This document shows positions 25,289 to 34,505 of a stretch of DNA of 64,000 nucleotides, piece after piece (the first letter of the stretch is position 1; each line of letters opens with the position of its first letter). The DNA lies in contig NZ_NHOU01000008.1 of the NCBI RefSeq assembly GCF_002179555.1, forward strand, positions 116,619 to 180,618. The letters are read 5' to 3'. The notes under the pieces were generated by a model. That model saw only the letters and a program-made list of their open reading frames with translations. It was not told the origin of the DNA and ran no database searches. A program made the translations under genes and the position numbers. Origin of the DNA: Salinicola salarius (GTDB lineage: Bacteria; Pseudomonadota; Gammaproteobacteria; Pseudomonadales; Halomonadaceae).

Positions 25289-27700
25289 TTACTCGCCTGG
25301 CTGCAACTTGACCATATCCGGCACAAGGCCGGCGAGATCTCGGCGCTCGCCGTGCCAGGCCAGCAACGCCGCCGCCAGCCGGCGTGCCGTCACCAGCCGT
25401 TCGCGCCGGCCCTGCGACGAGAGCGCTTCATCCCGATACTGGAACAGCGCCGCCACCGCAGCGGCCACCCGGGGCGCCGCCGCGAGCTCGGTATCCTCCG
25501 GGCCGTCATCCGTCACGACGGCAGCGCTGTCGTCCATCAGCACGTCCGGCAGGCTCGCCAGCGGTCGTTGCCGCCACCAGGCCAGCCAGGCCAGACGCAG
25601 CCACGGGCGGATCGGCGCCAGCTCGCCACCGCCCGCAGCGAACCAGCCGAGCCGTTCGGTCAGATCGGCAGGCAAGGCCGGCGCCGCTCCCTCGTGCAGC
25701 CAGGCCGCCACGACAAGCGGTTCGATATCCCGCAGCTCGCTTGCCAGCAGATCCGGCAGGCAGCGGACGAAGTCGTCGTTCATGCGAGCCAGAGCCGAAC
25801 TGGCGCCATCCGTCAATCCGCGTCCCATCATCTGCGCCGGCTCGCCGCTGGATACTTCCCGGGTGAGCCCCACGCGCAGCGAGACGAAGCCCTGCCGGCG
25901 CCAGAAGCGGATCAACGCCGGCTCCGCACCGAAGCTCACGCCCAGGCGATCCAGGCCGTGCGCTCGGGCCGTCGCCGCGACCTGCTCGATCAGGGCCGCT
26001 CCGACGCCTCGGCGCCGGGCCGCCGGGTGCACGGCTATGCGCATGATGCGCCACCAGCGGGCGAGCGCGGCCTCCTCGTAGCCGCCGTGGGTCGCCAGCG
26101 ACTGCGCCAGCAGATGGCCCCGCGGGCGTCGTTGCCCCCGGTAGATGGCGTTGGCCAGCGTCGCGTCGAAGCCGCCCTCCTGCTGGACCACGCAGATGCC
26201 CACCGCATGCTGTTTCCCCGCGTCATCGCCGACGAACGCGGCCAGCAGGTGAATGTCGGGGCCATCCAGCAACTGGCGCAGATCGCTGGGCGAGGTGCGG
26301 TAGTGCGCCTGTACCAGCAATCCGAAGAGAGGGCCGAGTCGCGCCTCGTCCCGGGCGAGCGCCGCCCGGTCCAGCCAGGCGTAGGTGATCGGTGCCTTCG
26401 GTAGCGCGCTGGAGACGGCCTCGGCTTCGGCGGCCTCGGCATCCAGACACAGCAGTTCCCGGGTCAACGCTTCCAGCGGATCGCCGGCACCCCAGCGGAT
26501 CGGCGTCTGCAGCGTGAGCCGCTTCCACTCCGGCGTCAGTCGATCCAGCGCGTCGCGTAGGCGCACCTCGAAACCGCGCCCGGTGCCTTCATAGCCATGC
26601 ACGGTAGTGGCGAAGGCGATGCGGGGAAAGTGCTGCAGCCATGACGTCAGCCGAGCCGCGGGAATCGACGCCGCCTCGTCGATGAACAGCGTCGGCGGGG
26701 AGCGGGCATCGATATCGGCAGAGGCCAGTTCGGGAACCACCTGCTCCGGCGCCAGCCACTCGACGCGGCAGACATGGCCGTTCAGGTCGACCTCGAAGCG
26801 ACCGGCCTCGCGACGGCCCTCGGGCAGCAACTGCTCGAGGCGTTCGAACACCGCCTCGACCGCGACGAGACTCGACGCCGTGATCCAGAGCCGCCGTTCG
26901 CCCTGCCTCAGCCGCCGTGCCGCGGCGATGCCCAGCGCTGCGCTCTTGCCACGCCCGCGATCGGCGATCAGCACCACCGGGCGCCGACGCCGCATTCGCG
27001 TCAGTCGCGATACCGCGGTGGCCTGATCGGCGGTCAGGCAGTCTTCGTCCGCCACGGGGTGTCCGGTCGCGTGATGCTCGGGCGCGTGGTACTCGGACGT
27101 GTGATGCCCAGGCGTAAAGAGATCAGCCAGGGCCGGCGCGCTCGGTAGCGAATCGTCCGCAGGCCATGTGGCCACGTCCGAACGTCGCTGCAACATCCCG
27201 GCAAGGCGCTGCAGGTAGTTCGTCGTCAGTGTTTCAACGCCGTGGGGCCAATGCGCGAGACGCCCATAGTCCGTATCCGGGCGCCACTCTCCGCTGTCCG
27301 GCAGCTGCCAATGCGCCGGCGTCAGCAGCACCAGCCAGCCCCCGGCCTGGACGGTGCCGCTGATGGCGCCGAAAGCGTCGGGATCGAACCCGGCCAGCGC
27401 GGATACCGCATCGAACACCACCAGATCGTGCTCGCTGCCCAGCAGGCTGCGAGCGCGGGTCGCACTCAGCCGCACCGAGACGTGCGGCCCGGTCGAGATA
27501 TCGGACAGACTCGAGAATTCGGGGCCGATCCACAGGGGCGAGCGCCAGCGCCCCGCCGCCATCAAGGAGAGCGCCTTACGGCGCGCACGCGAAGCGTCGT
27601 CGGCGATCCACAGCACGCCTCGCCAACGCCGTCGCTGCAGGTCATCGTCTTGATCGACCAGCCAGTCGGTGAGCGCGGAGCCCTCATTCGGCGCGGACAT
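25289..27700 (-). CDS. tmcA: tRNA(Met) cytidine acetyltransferase TmcA
   Basis: An 803-residue enzyme that forms N4-acetylcytidine at the wobble position of elongator tRNA-Met using ATP and acetyl-CoA. An N-terminal DUF1726-like domain precedes an RNA-helicase-like ATPase with Walker A (IADRGRGKSAALG, about residues 245-257) and Walker B (PTLFIDEAASIP). A GNAT acetyltransferase domain (RIAVHPAARRRGVGAALIEQ) and a C-terminal tRNA-binding region follow. A His-rich linker (about 198-214) is unusual. The start lies 9 bp after the stop of the upstream small membrane-protein gene, suggesting co-transcription. Confidence 0.93.
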   Translation of the reverse strand: MSAPNEGSALTDWLVDQDDDLQRRRWRGVLWIADDASRARRKALSLMAAGRWRSPLWIGPEFSSLSDISTGPHVSVRLSATRARSLLGSEHDLVVFDAVSALAGFDPDAFGAISGTVQAGGWLVLLTPAHWQLPDSGEWRPDTDYGRLAHWPHGVETLTTNYLQRLAGMLQRRSDVATWPADDSLPSAPALADLFTPGHHTSEYHAPEHHATGHPVADEDCLTADQATAVSRLTRMRRRRPVVLIADRGRGKSAALGIAAARRLRQGERRLWITASSLVAVEAVFERLEQLLPEGRREAGRFEVDLNGHVCRVEWLAPEQVVPELASADIDARSPPTLFIDEAASIPAARLTSWLQHFPRIAFATTVHGYEGTGRGFEVRLRDALDRLTPEWKRLTLQTPIRWGAGDPLEALTRELLCLDAEAAEAEAVSSALPKAPITYAWLDRAALARDEARLGPLFGLLVQAHYRTSPSDLRQLLDGPDIHLLAAFVGDDAGKQHAVGICVVQQEGGFDATLANAIYRGQRRPRGHLLAQSLATHGGYEEAALARWWRIMRIAVHPAARRRGVGAALIEQVAATARAHGLDRLGVSFGAEPALIRFWRRQGFVSLRVGLTREVSSGEPAQMMGRGLTDGASSALARMNDDFVRCLPDLLASELRDIEPLVVAAWLHEGAAPALPADLTERLGWFAAGGGELAPIRPWLRLAWLAWWRQRPLASLPDVLMDDSAAVVTDDGPEDTELAAAPRVAAAVAALFQYRDEALSSQGRRERLVTARRLAAALLAWHGERRDLAGLVPDMVKLQPGE

Positions 27701-27709
27701 TGGCGAGGC

Positions 27710-28123
27710 CTAGCCGAAGGCACCGCCGAGATCGGGTTTCATCGTCGGGCAGTAGCGCGCGACGACCACGGCCAGCAGGATGCCGCCCAGCGTCAACGCC
27801 ACCGGCAACCAGTTGAACACGACGCCGGAAGAGACGTAGAGATAGAGGAAGAACACCGCCATCACGCCGCCGCCCATCACGCGTCCGGCCTTGATGCCGG
27901 CCAGATAGACACTCAGCAGCACGCCGGCGAAAGGGATCAGCACACTGAACAGGTTGATCACGAACTCGCGGCCACTGGCGGCCACGCCGGGCAGGATCAG
28001 CCGCGCCACCAGCTCCCACGCCACGAGATAGACCAAGACCGGCGCGGCAAAGCTGCCGATCAGGCGCAGAACGGTGCGGACGGGCTCGTCGGCGCCGGGT
28101 TTGTGGGGCTGGGGGGTATTCAT
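27710..28123 (-). CDS. Small four-span membrane protein, unknown function
   Basis: A 137-residue protein with four predicted membrane segments (VLRLIGSFAAPVLVYLVAWE, INLFSVLIPFAGVLLSVYLA, MGGGVMAVFFLYLYVSS, VALTLGGILLAVVVARYC) and short polar ends. No named family is recognised. It precedes tmcA closely on the same strand. Its 5' region is remarkable: the 77-copy heptanucleotide array starts only 57 bp upstream of the ATG, so repeat-length change could move or alter its promoter. Confidence 0.7.
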   Translation of the reverse strand: MNTPQPHKPGADEPVRTVLRLIGSFAAPVLVYLVAWELVARLILPGVAASGREFVINLFSVLIPFAGVLLSVYLAGIKAGRVMGGGVMAVFFLYLYVSSGVVFNWLPVALTLGGILLAVVVARYCPTMKPDLGGAFG

Positions 28124-28180
28124 GGCGGCAACATCCTGAACGATCGAACGAAAACTGAGGCAGGTCAGATTATAGAAAGA

Positions 28181-28719
28181 AGCTTCGAGCTTCGAGCTTC
28201 GAGCTTCGAGCTTCGAGCTTCGAGCTTCGAGCTTCGAGCTTCGAGCTTCGAGCTTCGAGCTTCGAGCTTCGAGCTTCGAGCTTCGAGCTTCGAGCTTCGA
28301 GCTTCGAGCTTCGAGCTTCGAGCTTCGAGCTTCGAGCTTCGAGCTTCGAGCTTCGAGCTTCGAGCTTCGAGCTTCGAGCTTCGAGCTTCGAGCTTCGAGC
28401 TTCGAGCTTCGAGCTTCGAGCTTCGAGCTTCGAGCTTCGAGCTTCGAGCTTCGAGCTTCGAGCTTCGAGCTTCGAGCTTCGAGCTTCGAGCTTCGAGCTT
28501 CGAGCTTCGAGCTTCGAGCTTCGAGCTTCGAGCTTCGAGCTTCGAGCTTCGAGCTTCGAGCTTCGAGCTTCGAGCTTCGAGCTTCGAGCTTCGAGCTTCG
28601 AGCTTCGAGCTTCGAGCTTCGAGCTTCGAGCTTCGAGCTTCGAGCTTCGAGCTTCGAGCTTCGAGCTTCGAGCTTCGAGCTTCGAGCTTCGAGCTTCGAG
28701 CTTCGAGCTTCGAGCTTCG
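28181..28719. repeat. Heptanucleotide tandem array (AGCTTCG)77
   Basis: The sequence is an uninterrupted run of 539 bp, exactly 77 units of AGCTTCG. I followed the phase line by line from 28181 to 28719 and found no substitution or slip. Because seven is not a multiple of three, all frames stay open and would encode repeating heptapeptides (ELRASSF on plus, SSKLEAR on minus). These are artefacts rather than genes. The array lies between emrB (its 3' end, 33 bp away) and a membrane-protein gene (5' end, 57 bp away). Confidence 0.98.
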
Positions 28720-28752
28720 TCGCAATGATACGCCGACGATCCCGGCCCGCAG

Positions 28753-30303
28753 TCAATGCTCGATCTTCTTGAGCAGAAACACCAGCGGCACGCAGAGCAG
28801 GTAGATACAGCCCAGCCACAGGAAGATGTCGTTGTAGGCCAGCACCTGAGCCTGGACGCCAAAGCGCTGCCCGAGCAGGGCCACGGCGCTGTGATAAGGG
28901 TCGGCGACGTGGCCGATCAGCATCGACTGATAGTTGTCGATCTGCTGCTGGACCGCGATCCGCCCTTCGTTGAGCGCCGGGATCAGCTGGTTCCAGTGGT
29001 AGTCCACCCGCCAGTCGCGGACGGTGTCGAGCATCGCCAGGCCGACCGCGCCGCCGAGGTTACGCATCACGCTGAAGAGCCCGGCGGCATTGCCCAGCTC
29101 CTGCGGTGGCAGCGTGCCCAGGGCGATCCGTGACGCTGGAATGATGCACAGAATCATGCCCATGCCACGCACGATCTGCGGCCAGAAGAACTGCCAGAAG
29201 CCGGATTCGCTGGTCAGGTTGTTGTTCATCACCGTCCCGATGCCGATCAGCGTCAGACCGAAGAACAGCAGCACGCGCAGGTCGACCGAGTTGGTCAGCC
29301 GCCCCACGATCGGCGCGGTGAAGAACATCGCCACCCCGGTGACGAACATCACCTCGCCGATCTGCAGGCTCGAATAGCCGCGCACGCCACCGAGGAACAG
29401 CGGCATCAGATAGACCAGGCCGTACATCGCGATCCCGACCACGAACACGAGGCCGGTGCCGATCGAGAAGTTGAGATTGCGGAAGGCATGGAGATCCACG
29501 ATCGGCGAGTGGTAGGTAAACACGCGCCAGAAGAAGCCGACGCAGGAGGCCGCGCAGAGCAGCGTCATCCACACGATCAGCTCGCTCGAGAACCAGTCGT
29601 CGCCCGGCCCTTCCTCCAGCACGAACTCGAGGCTGCCGAGAAACAGCGCGATCAGGATCAGGCCGCGGAAATCGAGCCGCTTGGCGACACTCGCATCGCC
29701 CTCGTCGATATCCAGGAAACGCCACGCGGCCAGCGTCACGCAGATACCGGGAATGACGTTGGCCAGGAACAGCCAGTGCCAGCTGAAGATCTCGGTGACG
29801 TAGCCGCCCACGGTGGGGCCGATCGAGGGCGCCATGGTCACCACCATGCCGATCACGCCCTGGACCGCCCCCATCGCCCGGCGCGGAAACAGCGTGAAGC
29901 TGATCGCCTGGGTGATCGGAATCATCGCACCACCCATGAAGCCCTGGATGGCGCGCAGCACGATCAGCTGCTCGATGCTGTTGGCCAGCGCGCAGCCGAG
30001 ACTGGCCAGGGTGAACCCGGCGCAGGAGATGACGAAGGCGACGCGGGTGGAGAGCCAGCGCATCAGCACGCCGGATAGCGGGATCATGATGATCTCCGCA
30101 ACCAGATAGGAGGTCTGGATCCAGGAGATCTCGTCGCTCGAGGCCGAGACGCCGGCCTGGATCTCGTTCAGCGAACTGGCGACGATCTGGATATCCAGGA
30201 TCGCCATGAACATGCCGAACACCGCCGCTATGAACCCGAAGCGGTAGTGCCACGAGGGCATCTCCTGCGGGCCGGCCCCTGAGGGTGCTGCGACTTCACT
30301 CAT
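28753..30303 (-). CDS. emrB: EmrB/QacA-type MFS drug efflux transporter (DHA2)
   Basis: About 516 residues with 14 membrane spans. Motif A-like and antiporter motif C regions (IQGFMGGAMIPITQAISF; VVTMAPSIGPTVGGYV) and the MAILDIQIVASSLNEI start of span 1 are typical of the DHA2 (EmrB) family. It is the inner-membrane pump of a tripartite multidrug efflux system and lies just after the membrane-fusion gene. The ATG at 30303 and a GTG at 30312 are both possible; neither has a clear ribosome-binding site. Its partner gene carries an in-frame stop, so pump function may be compromised. Confidence 0.9.
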   Translation of the reverse strand: MSEVAAPSGAGPQEMPSWHYRFGFIAAVFGMFMAILDIQIVASSLNEIQAGVSASSDEISWIQTSYLVAEIIMIPLSGVLMRWLSTRVAFVISCAGFTLASLGCALANSIEQLIVLRAIQGFMGGAMIPITQAISFTLFPRRAMGAVQGVIGMVVTMAPSIGPTVGGYVTEIFSWHWLFLANVIPGICVTLAAWRFLDIDEGDASVAKRLDFRGLILIALFLGSLEFVLEEGPGDDWFSSELIVWMTLLCAASCVGFFWRVFTYHSPIVDLHAFRNLNFSIGTGLVFVVGIAMYGLVYLMPLFLGGVRGYSSLQIGEVMFVTGVAMFFTAPIVGRLTNSVDLRVLLFFGLTLIGIGTVMNNNLTSESGFWQFFWPQIVRGMGMILCIIPASRIALGTLPPQELGNAAGLFSVMRNLGGAVGLAMLDTVRDWRVDYHWNQLIPALNEGRIAVQQQIDNYQSMLIGHVADPYHSAVALLGQRFGVQAQVLAYNDIFLWLGCIYLLCVPLVFLLKKIEH

Positions 30304-30338
30304 GGCCGACACTCATGACCAATACGCACGGCGCGGAT

Positions 30339-31448
30339 TCACGACTTATCGTCGACGGCAAGATCCGAACCGTCGTCGAGATGCGGGCCGGGGTCGAAAT
30401 AGATCGCCTGGCCATCGACTTCGCGGGTATCCACGGAGGGCACCACCGAAAGGCCGGACTGCAGCCGCCACAGCTGTTCCTCGGGGCCGGTGACGCGAAT
30501 CTTGACCGGCACGCGCTGGACGATCTTGTTGAAGTTGCCGGTGGCGTTGTCCTGTGGGAGCAGGCTGAACTGGGTGCCGGTGGCTGGCGCGACGCTGTCC
30601 ACCTTGCCCTTGAACTCGATGTCGGGATAGGCGTCCACTTCCAGCGATACCGGCTGGCCGACCCGCATTCGCTCGATCTGGGTCTCCTTGTAATTGGCGA
30701 CCACGTAGGCTGTCTGGACGGGCACCAGCTGCATCAGGGTGAGTGAGGGCTGGGCCAGATCACCGGGCTCGACGGTGAGATTGCCGACCACGCCGTCGCG
30801 TCTGGCGACGATACGGGTCTTCTCCAGTTGGCTCTGGGCGTAGTCGATATCGGCCTGAGCCGCATCGCGGTTGGCCTTGGCGCTATCGATCGAGGCCTGG
30901 TCCGCCGACAGCCGGCGTTTCGCAGACTCGACGCTCGCCTGGCGCGCCGCCAGCGTCGCCTGGGCGACACGCAGCGTGGCCTGATCGTCCTGCAGTTACT
31001 GGCGCGAAGCGTAATTGTTCGCCGCCAGCGACTGCGAGCGCTCGAGATGCTGGCGGGCCTGGGCGACATCGGACTGCGCCGCCGTCACCTGCGCCTGGGC
31101 CTCGTCGATGCTGGCCCGGTCGAGTTCCACCTGACGCTCCGCCTGGGTCACGTTGGCGGTACTGACGGCCAATTGCGCCCTGGATTGCGCCAGCTGGCTA
31201 CGGGTATCACGGTCGTCGAGCTGCACCAGCAGGTCGCCCTGTTTGACGCGCTGGTTATCCTCCACCGCCACCTCGGTCACCCGCGCACTGATTTCGGCAC
31301 GCACGGCGACGCTGTCGGTATAGACGTAGGCGTTGTCCGTCTCGATGAAATAGCGGCCGGTCTGCCACCATTGCCACGCGAAGACCAGCGCCACCGCCAG
31401 CACGACCAGTACCACCACTGCCGAATAGAGTTTCTTCTTGATCTTCAT
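30339..31448 (-). pseudogene. emrA: EmrA/HlyD-type membrane fusion protein gene with an in-frame TAA
   Basis: A 369-codon frame encodes a typical membrane-fusion protein. It has a short N-terminal anchor (KLYSAVVVLVVLAVALVFAW), a biotinyl-lipoyl half (TDNAYVYTDSVAVRAEISARV), a long alpha-hairpin, the second lipoyl half (ARRDGVVGNLTVEPGDLAQP), and a beta-barrel C-terminus. It is interrupted by TAA at 30996-30998, inside the hairpin (YASRQ-stop-LQDDQATL). Both sides are in the same frame, so one base change (for example from GAA or CAA) explains it. MKIKKK at 31448 is the likely start. Either the gene is inactivated or this is a sequencing error. Confidence 0.85.
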
Positions 31449-31492
31449 GCCGAGCCTGTTTTCATGCCGGAGACACACGCCAACTCAATGTG

Positions 31493-31509
31493 TAGTGTAG
31501 ACTACACTA
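31493..31509. promoter_or_regulatory. Palindromic operator for the TetR-type regulator
   Basis: TAGTGTAGACTACACTA is a perfect 8-bp inverted repeat around one central base. It sits between the divergent emrA and tetR starts (39 and 61 bp away). The position and size fit a TetR dimer site controlling both the pump and the regulator itself. Confidence 0.8.
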
Positions 31510-31568
31510 TCTTTTTGAAAACGCCACCGGGCCACCGCAATCGGACCACGCCGGCACGAGGAAGCACC

Positions 31569-32216
31569 ATGTCATCGCCAGCCCCCAAAGACTCCCCACC
31601 GACGACCGAGCGCGGCCGCCAGCGTCGGGATGCCCTGCTCGACGCAGCGCAACGGCTGTTTCTCGAGCATGGCTACGGTCAGGTCAGCGTCAACGACATC
31701 GTCGCCCAGGCTGGCGGTTCCCTGTCTACCCTCTATCGTCACTTCGGCAACAAGGAAGGGCTGTTTCAGGCGATGATCGAACGCCGTTCGCATCATATCT
31801 ACGACACCCTGACCGCCGAAGGCGTCGACGAGCTCCCCGTCGAGGCCGCGCTGCAACGCCTGGGGATCGACCTGCTGATCAAGGTGATGGACGAGGAAAC
31901 CCTGGGAATCTACCGCGAAGTCGTGGCGGAAAGCCCGCGCCAGCCGCCACTGGCCCGGCTGTTCTTCGACGGCGGTCCGGGCCGCGTACGCCAGGCGCTG
32001 GCGGACTACTTCGAGCGACGGATGCAAAGACAGCTCATGCCGGCCTGCGACAGCGTCGAGCTCGCCGGCATCTTCCTTGGCATGCTGCTGGGCGAATGGC
32101 ACCTCATCCGCGTGCTGCAACTGGAATCGCCGCCCTCCCGGGCGGCGATGGAGAAGCGCGTCGAGCGCTGTGCGGACCTGTTTCTGCGCGGCGCGATGGC
32201 GGATCGAACGGAGTAG
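31569..32216 (+). CDS. TetR-family transcriptional regulator of the efflux genes
   Basis: A 215-residue repressor-type protein. The N-terminal helix-turn-helix is clear (RRDALLDAAQRLFLEHGYGQ, then VNDIVAQAGGSLSTLYRHFG), and a C-terminal ligand domain of the AcrR-like TetR_C type follows (PLARLFFDGGPGRVRQALADY). It is transcribed divergently from emrAB, with a 17-bp palindrome in between, so local repression relieved by a drug-like ligand is the natural reading. The start at 31569 is the first ATG after the operator; the larger open frame upstream is antisense to emrA. Confidence 0.9.
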   Translation: MSSPAPKDSPPTTERGRQRRDALLDAAQRLFLEHGYGQVSVNDIVAQAGGSLSTLYRHFGNKEGLFQAMIERRSHHIYDTLTAEGVDELPVEAALQRLGIDLLIKVMDEETLGIYREVVAESPRQPPLARLFFDGGPGRVRQALADYFERRMQRQLMPACDSVELAGIFLGMLLGEWHLIRVLQLESPPSRAAMEKRVERCADLFLRGAMADRTE

Positions 32217-32255
32217 CCGCCGCACCACGCTCTACCAGGACATCATCAAACGCCG

Positions 32256-34493
32256 TCAGGACGCGATCAGATCGGCGATCTTGATCGGCATGTCACGGAT
32301 GCGCTTGCCGGTAGCGTGATAGACGGCATTCGAGATCGCCGCCGCCATGCCGGTGATCCCGATCTCGCCGACCCCTCGAGCGCCGAATTCATTGAAATTG
32401 AAGTCGGGGTTATCCAGCAGCTCGACTTCAATGTCGGGAATGTCGGCATGGACCGGCACGATGTAATCGGCGTAGTTGTTGTTGTAGATGTTGCCCGCCG
32501 GGTCGTACTCGGTTTCCTCGAACATCCCCATCCCCATGCCCATCACGATCGCGCCTTCGACTTGGTTCCTGGCGGTCAATGGGTTGATCGCCCGGCCGAT
32601 GTCGATCGTGCTGACCACGCGAGAGACCCGTAGGCGGGAGATGCCCGGATCCCAACGTATTTCGACGAAGTGGGCGCCGAACGAGCGAAACGAGAATTTG
32701 TCCTGCTCGTCACCCGGCGCCGCGCTGGCCTCGCCTTCCGCCATGCCGCGCTGCAATTTGTCGAGCAGCTCGGCGAAGGAGAGCGTCCGGTTGCCGTCGC
32801 TGAGCGCGCCGCTCTCGAACGTGAGCGCATCGGCTTTCTTGCCCTCGAAAGGCGCACCATCGGCGATCGCGAGCTGCTTGAGCTGTTCGATCGCGTCGCG
32901 GGTCGCTCCGGCGACCGCCGGCAAGACGGTGGCGGTCGCCATCGAGCCGCCGGAGAGCGGCCCGGCCGGCAGCGTCGAGTCGCCCAGTTTGACCTCGATG
33001 CGCTCGATCGGCACGCCGGTCAGTTCGCTGGCGGTCTGGGCGACGATGGTATAGGTGCCGGTGCCGATATCCTGGGTGCCGCAGGCGACTTGCACTTTGC
33101 CGTCGGCGCGCAGTTCGACCCGAGCCTTGCAGTGGCTGCGCATCGCCTCCCAGGTGGCATCCGCCATGCCCCAGCCGATGATCTCGTGACCATCGCGCAT
33201 CGAGCCGATTTCCGGGTTGCGCTTCTCCCAGCCGAAGCGCCTCGAGGCGTCGTCCCAGCATTCGCGCAGGTGGTTGCCGGACCACGGCAGATCGGCGGAG
33301 GGATCGCGCTCGGCGAAGTTCCTGCGGCGCAGCTCCAGCGGGTCCATGCCGAGCTCGATCGCCATTTCGTCCATGGCGATCTCCAGCGCCACGCTGCCCG
33401 ACACTTCGCCCGGCGCGCGCATCGAGGTCGGCGTGCCGTGATTGACCTCGACCCGACGCTGCGACACCGAGACGTTGTCGCAGGCGTAGACCCGTGGCGT
33501 GCCGCTGCCGACCGACTCGGTATAGGCATCGACGAACGAGGTCTCGTTCTGGCTGTCGTGACGGATCGACTTGAGTCTGCCGTCGCGGTCGGCGGCCATG
33601 CGGATACGCTGGCGCGAGGCCGGGCGGTTGCCGGCGCTGCAGAAGTTCTGCTGGCGCGACAGCACCGTCTTGACCGGGCGGCCGACCATCTTCGCGGCCA
33701 CGGCGGTGATCACCGCATGCGGCCACATGAACAGCTTGCTGCCGAAACCCGAGCCGATGTAATGGGCGATGACGGTGACCTTCTCCGGCGGAATCCCGAA
33801 GATCTGCGCCATGGCGTTGCGCTGGAACACCACGCCTTGGGTGGATTCGTAGACGGTCAGCCGGTCCCCGTCCCAATAGGCGATGGAGGCGTGCATCTCC
33901 ATCGCCACGTGGGTCTCCATGGCGATGGTGTAGGTGTGGTCGAACTTGACCGGCGCCGACTCGAAGGCGCCCTCGGGATCGCCCCGCGACACCGCTTCGT
34001 CGCCGGCCTCCTCGCCTTCGTCATCGGTCTGGAACAGCCCCGGCACCGCCTTCTCTTCTTCATAGCGTGCGGTGACCAACCGTGCAGCGGCGCGCGCATG
34101 TTCGAAGGTGTCGGCGATCACCATGGCGATGTACTGGCCTTCATAGTGAATGCCGTCGTCCTCGAACGGCAGACGCGCTTCGCCGACCTTGTTCTGCTCC
34201 GCCATGGTGTTCGGCGAATGGAACAGCCGGCCTTCGGAGCCGCAGGCCGGGTTGTTGTCGGAATGCTGCAGCGCGGGGAAGTTGCCGCGATGGATGATCT
34301 CGATCACACCCGGCGACTGGCGCGCCGCCTCGAGATCGAGCCCCACGAGCCGACCGCGGGCAATGGTGCTCGGCACCGGATAGCCATAGACCTGACCGAG
34401 CAGATTGTGATCGGCGGCGTAATCCGCCTTGCCGGTCAGCTTGAGTTCACCGTCGATGCGGGTCGTGCGGTGACCAATGATTGATTCCGTCAT
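32256..34493 (-). CDS. paoC: Aldehyde oxidoreductase molybdenum-binding subunit, cluster 1
   Basis: A 745-residue xanthine-oxidase-family large subunit, close in length to E. coli PaoC (YagR). Molybdopterin-contact motifs are present (GSGFGSKLFMWPHAV; STRAPGEV-like TSMRAPGEVSG; GTQDIGTGTYTIVAQTASE), and the catalytic Glu sits in GARGVGEIGITG near the C-terminus. With the FAD and 2Fe-2S subunits upstream it should oxidise aldehydes or N-heterocycles. The start lies 12 bp after the stop of the FAD subunit gene. No maturation chaperone (paoD-like) is seen beside it. Confidence 0.88.
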   Translation of the reverse strand: MTESIIGHRTTRIDGELKLTGKADYAADHNLLGQVYGYPVPSTIARGRLVGLDLEAARQSPGVIEIIHRGNFPALQHSDNNPACGSEGRLFHSPNTMAEQNKVGEARLPFEDDGIHYEGQYIAMVIADTFEHARAAARLVTARYEEEKAVPGLFQTDDEGEEAGDEAVSRGDPEGAFESAPVKFDHTYTIAMETHVAMEMHASIAYWDGDRLTVYESTQGVVFQRNAMAQIFGIPPEKVTVIAHYIGSGFGSKLFMWPHAVITAVAAKMVGRPVKTVLSRQQNFCSAGNRPASRQRIRMAADRDGRLKSIRHDSQNETSFVDAYTESVGSGTPRVYACDNVSVSQRRVEVNHGTPTSMRAPGEVSGSVALEIAMDEMAIELGMDPLELRRRNFAERDPSADLPWSGNHLRECWDDASRRFGWEKRNPEIGSMRDGHEIIGWGMADATWEAMRSHCKARVELRADGKVQVACGTQDIGTGTYTIVAQTASELTGVPIERIEVKLGDSTLPAGPLSGGSMATATVLPAVAGATRDAIEQLKQLAIADGAPFEGKKADALTFESGALSDGNRTLSFAELLDKLQRGMAEGEASAAPGDEQDKFSFRSFGAHFVEIRWDPGISRLRVSRVVSTIDIGRAINPLTARNQVEGAIVMGMGMGMFEETEYDPAGNIYNNNYADYIVPVHADIPDIEVELLDNPDFNFNEFGARGVGEIGITGMAAAISNAVYHATGKRIRDMPIKIADLIAS

Positions 34494-34505
34494 CGTTGCA
34501 TCTCC

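Noticed and set aside
28181..28719. CRISPR array
   Set aside because: The repeats are contiguous 7-bp units with no spacers and no cas genes in the window.
27242..28819. Long open frames through the 77-copy array encoding repeated ELRASSF or SSKLEAR heptapeptides
   Set aside because: A 7-bp stop-free repeat keeps all six frames open. There is no start signal, no composition typical of a protein, and real genes flank it. I treat these as artefacts of the array.
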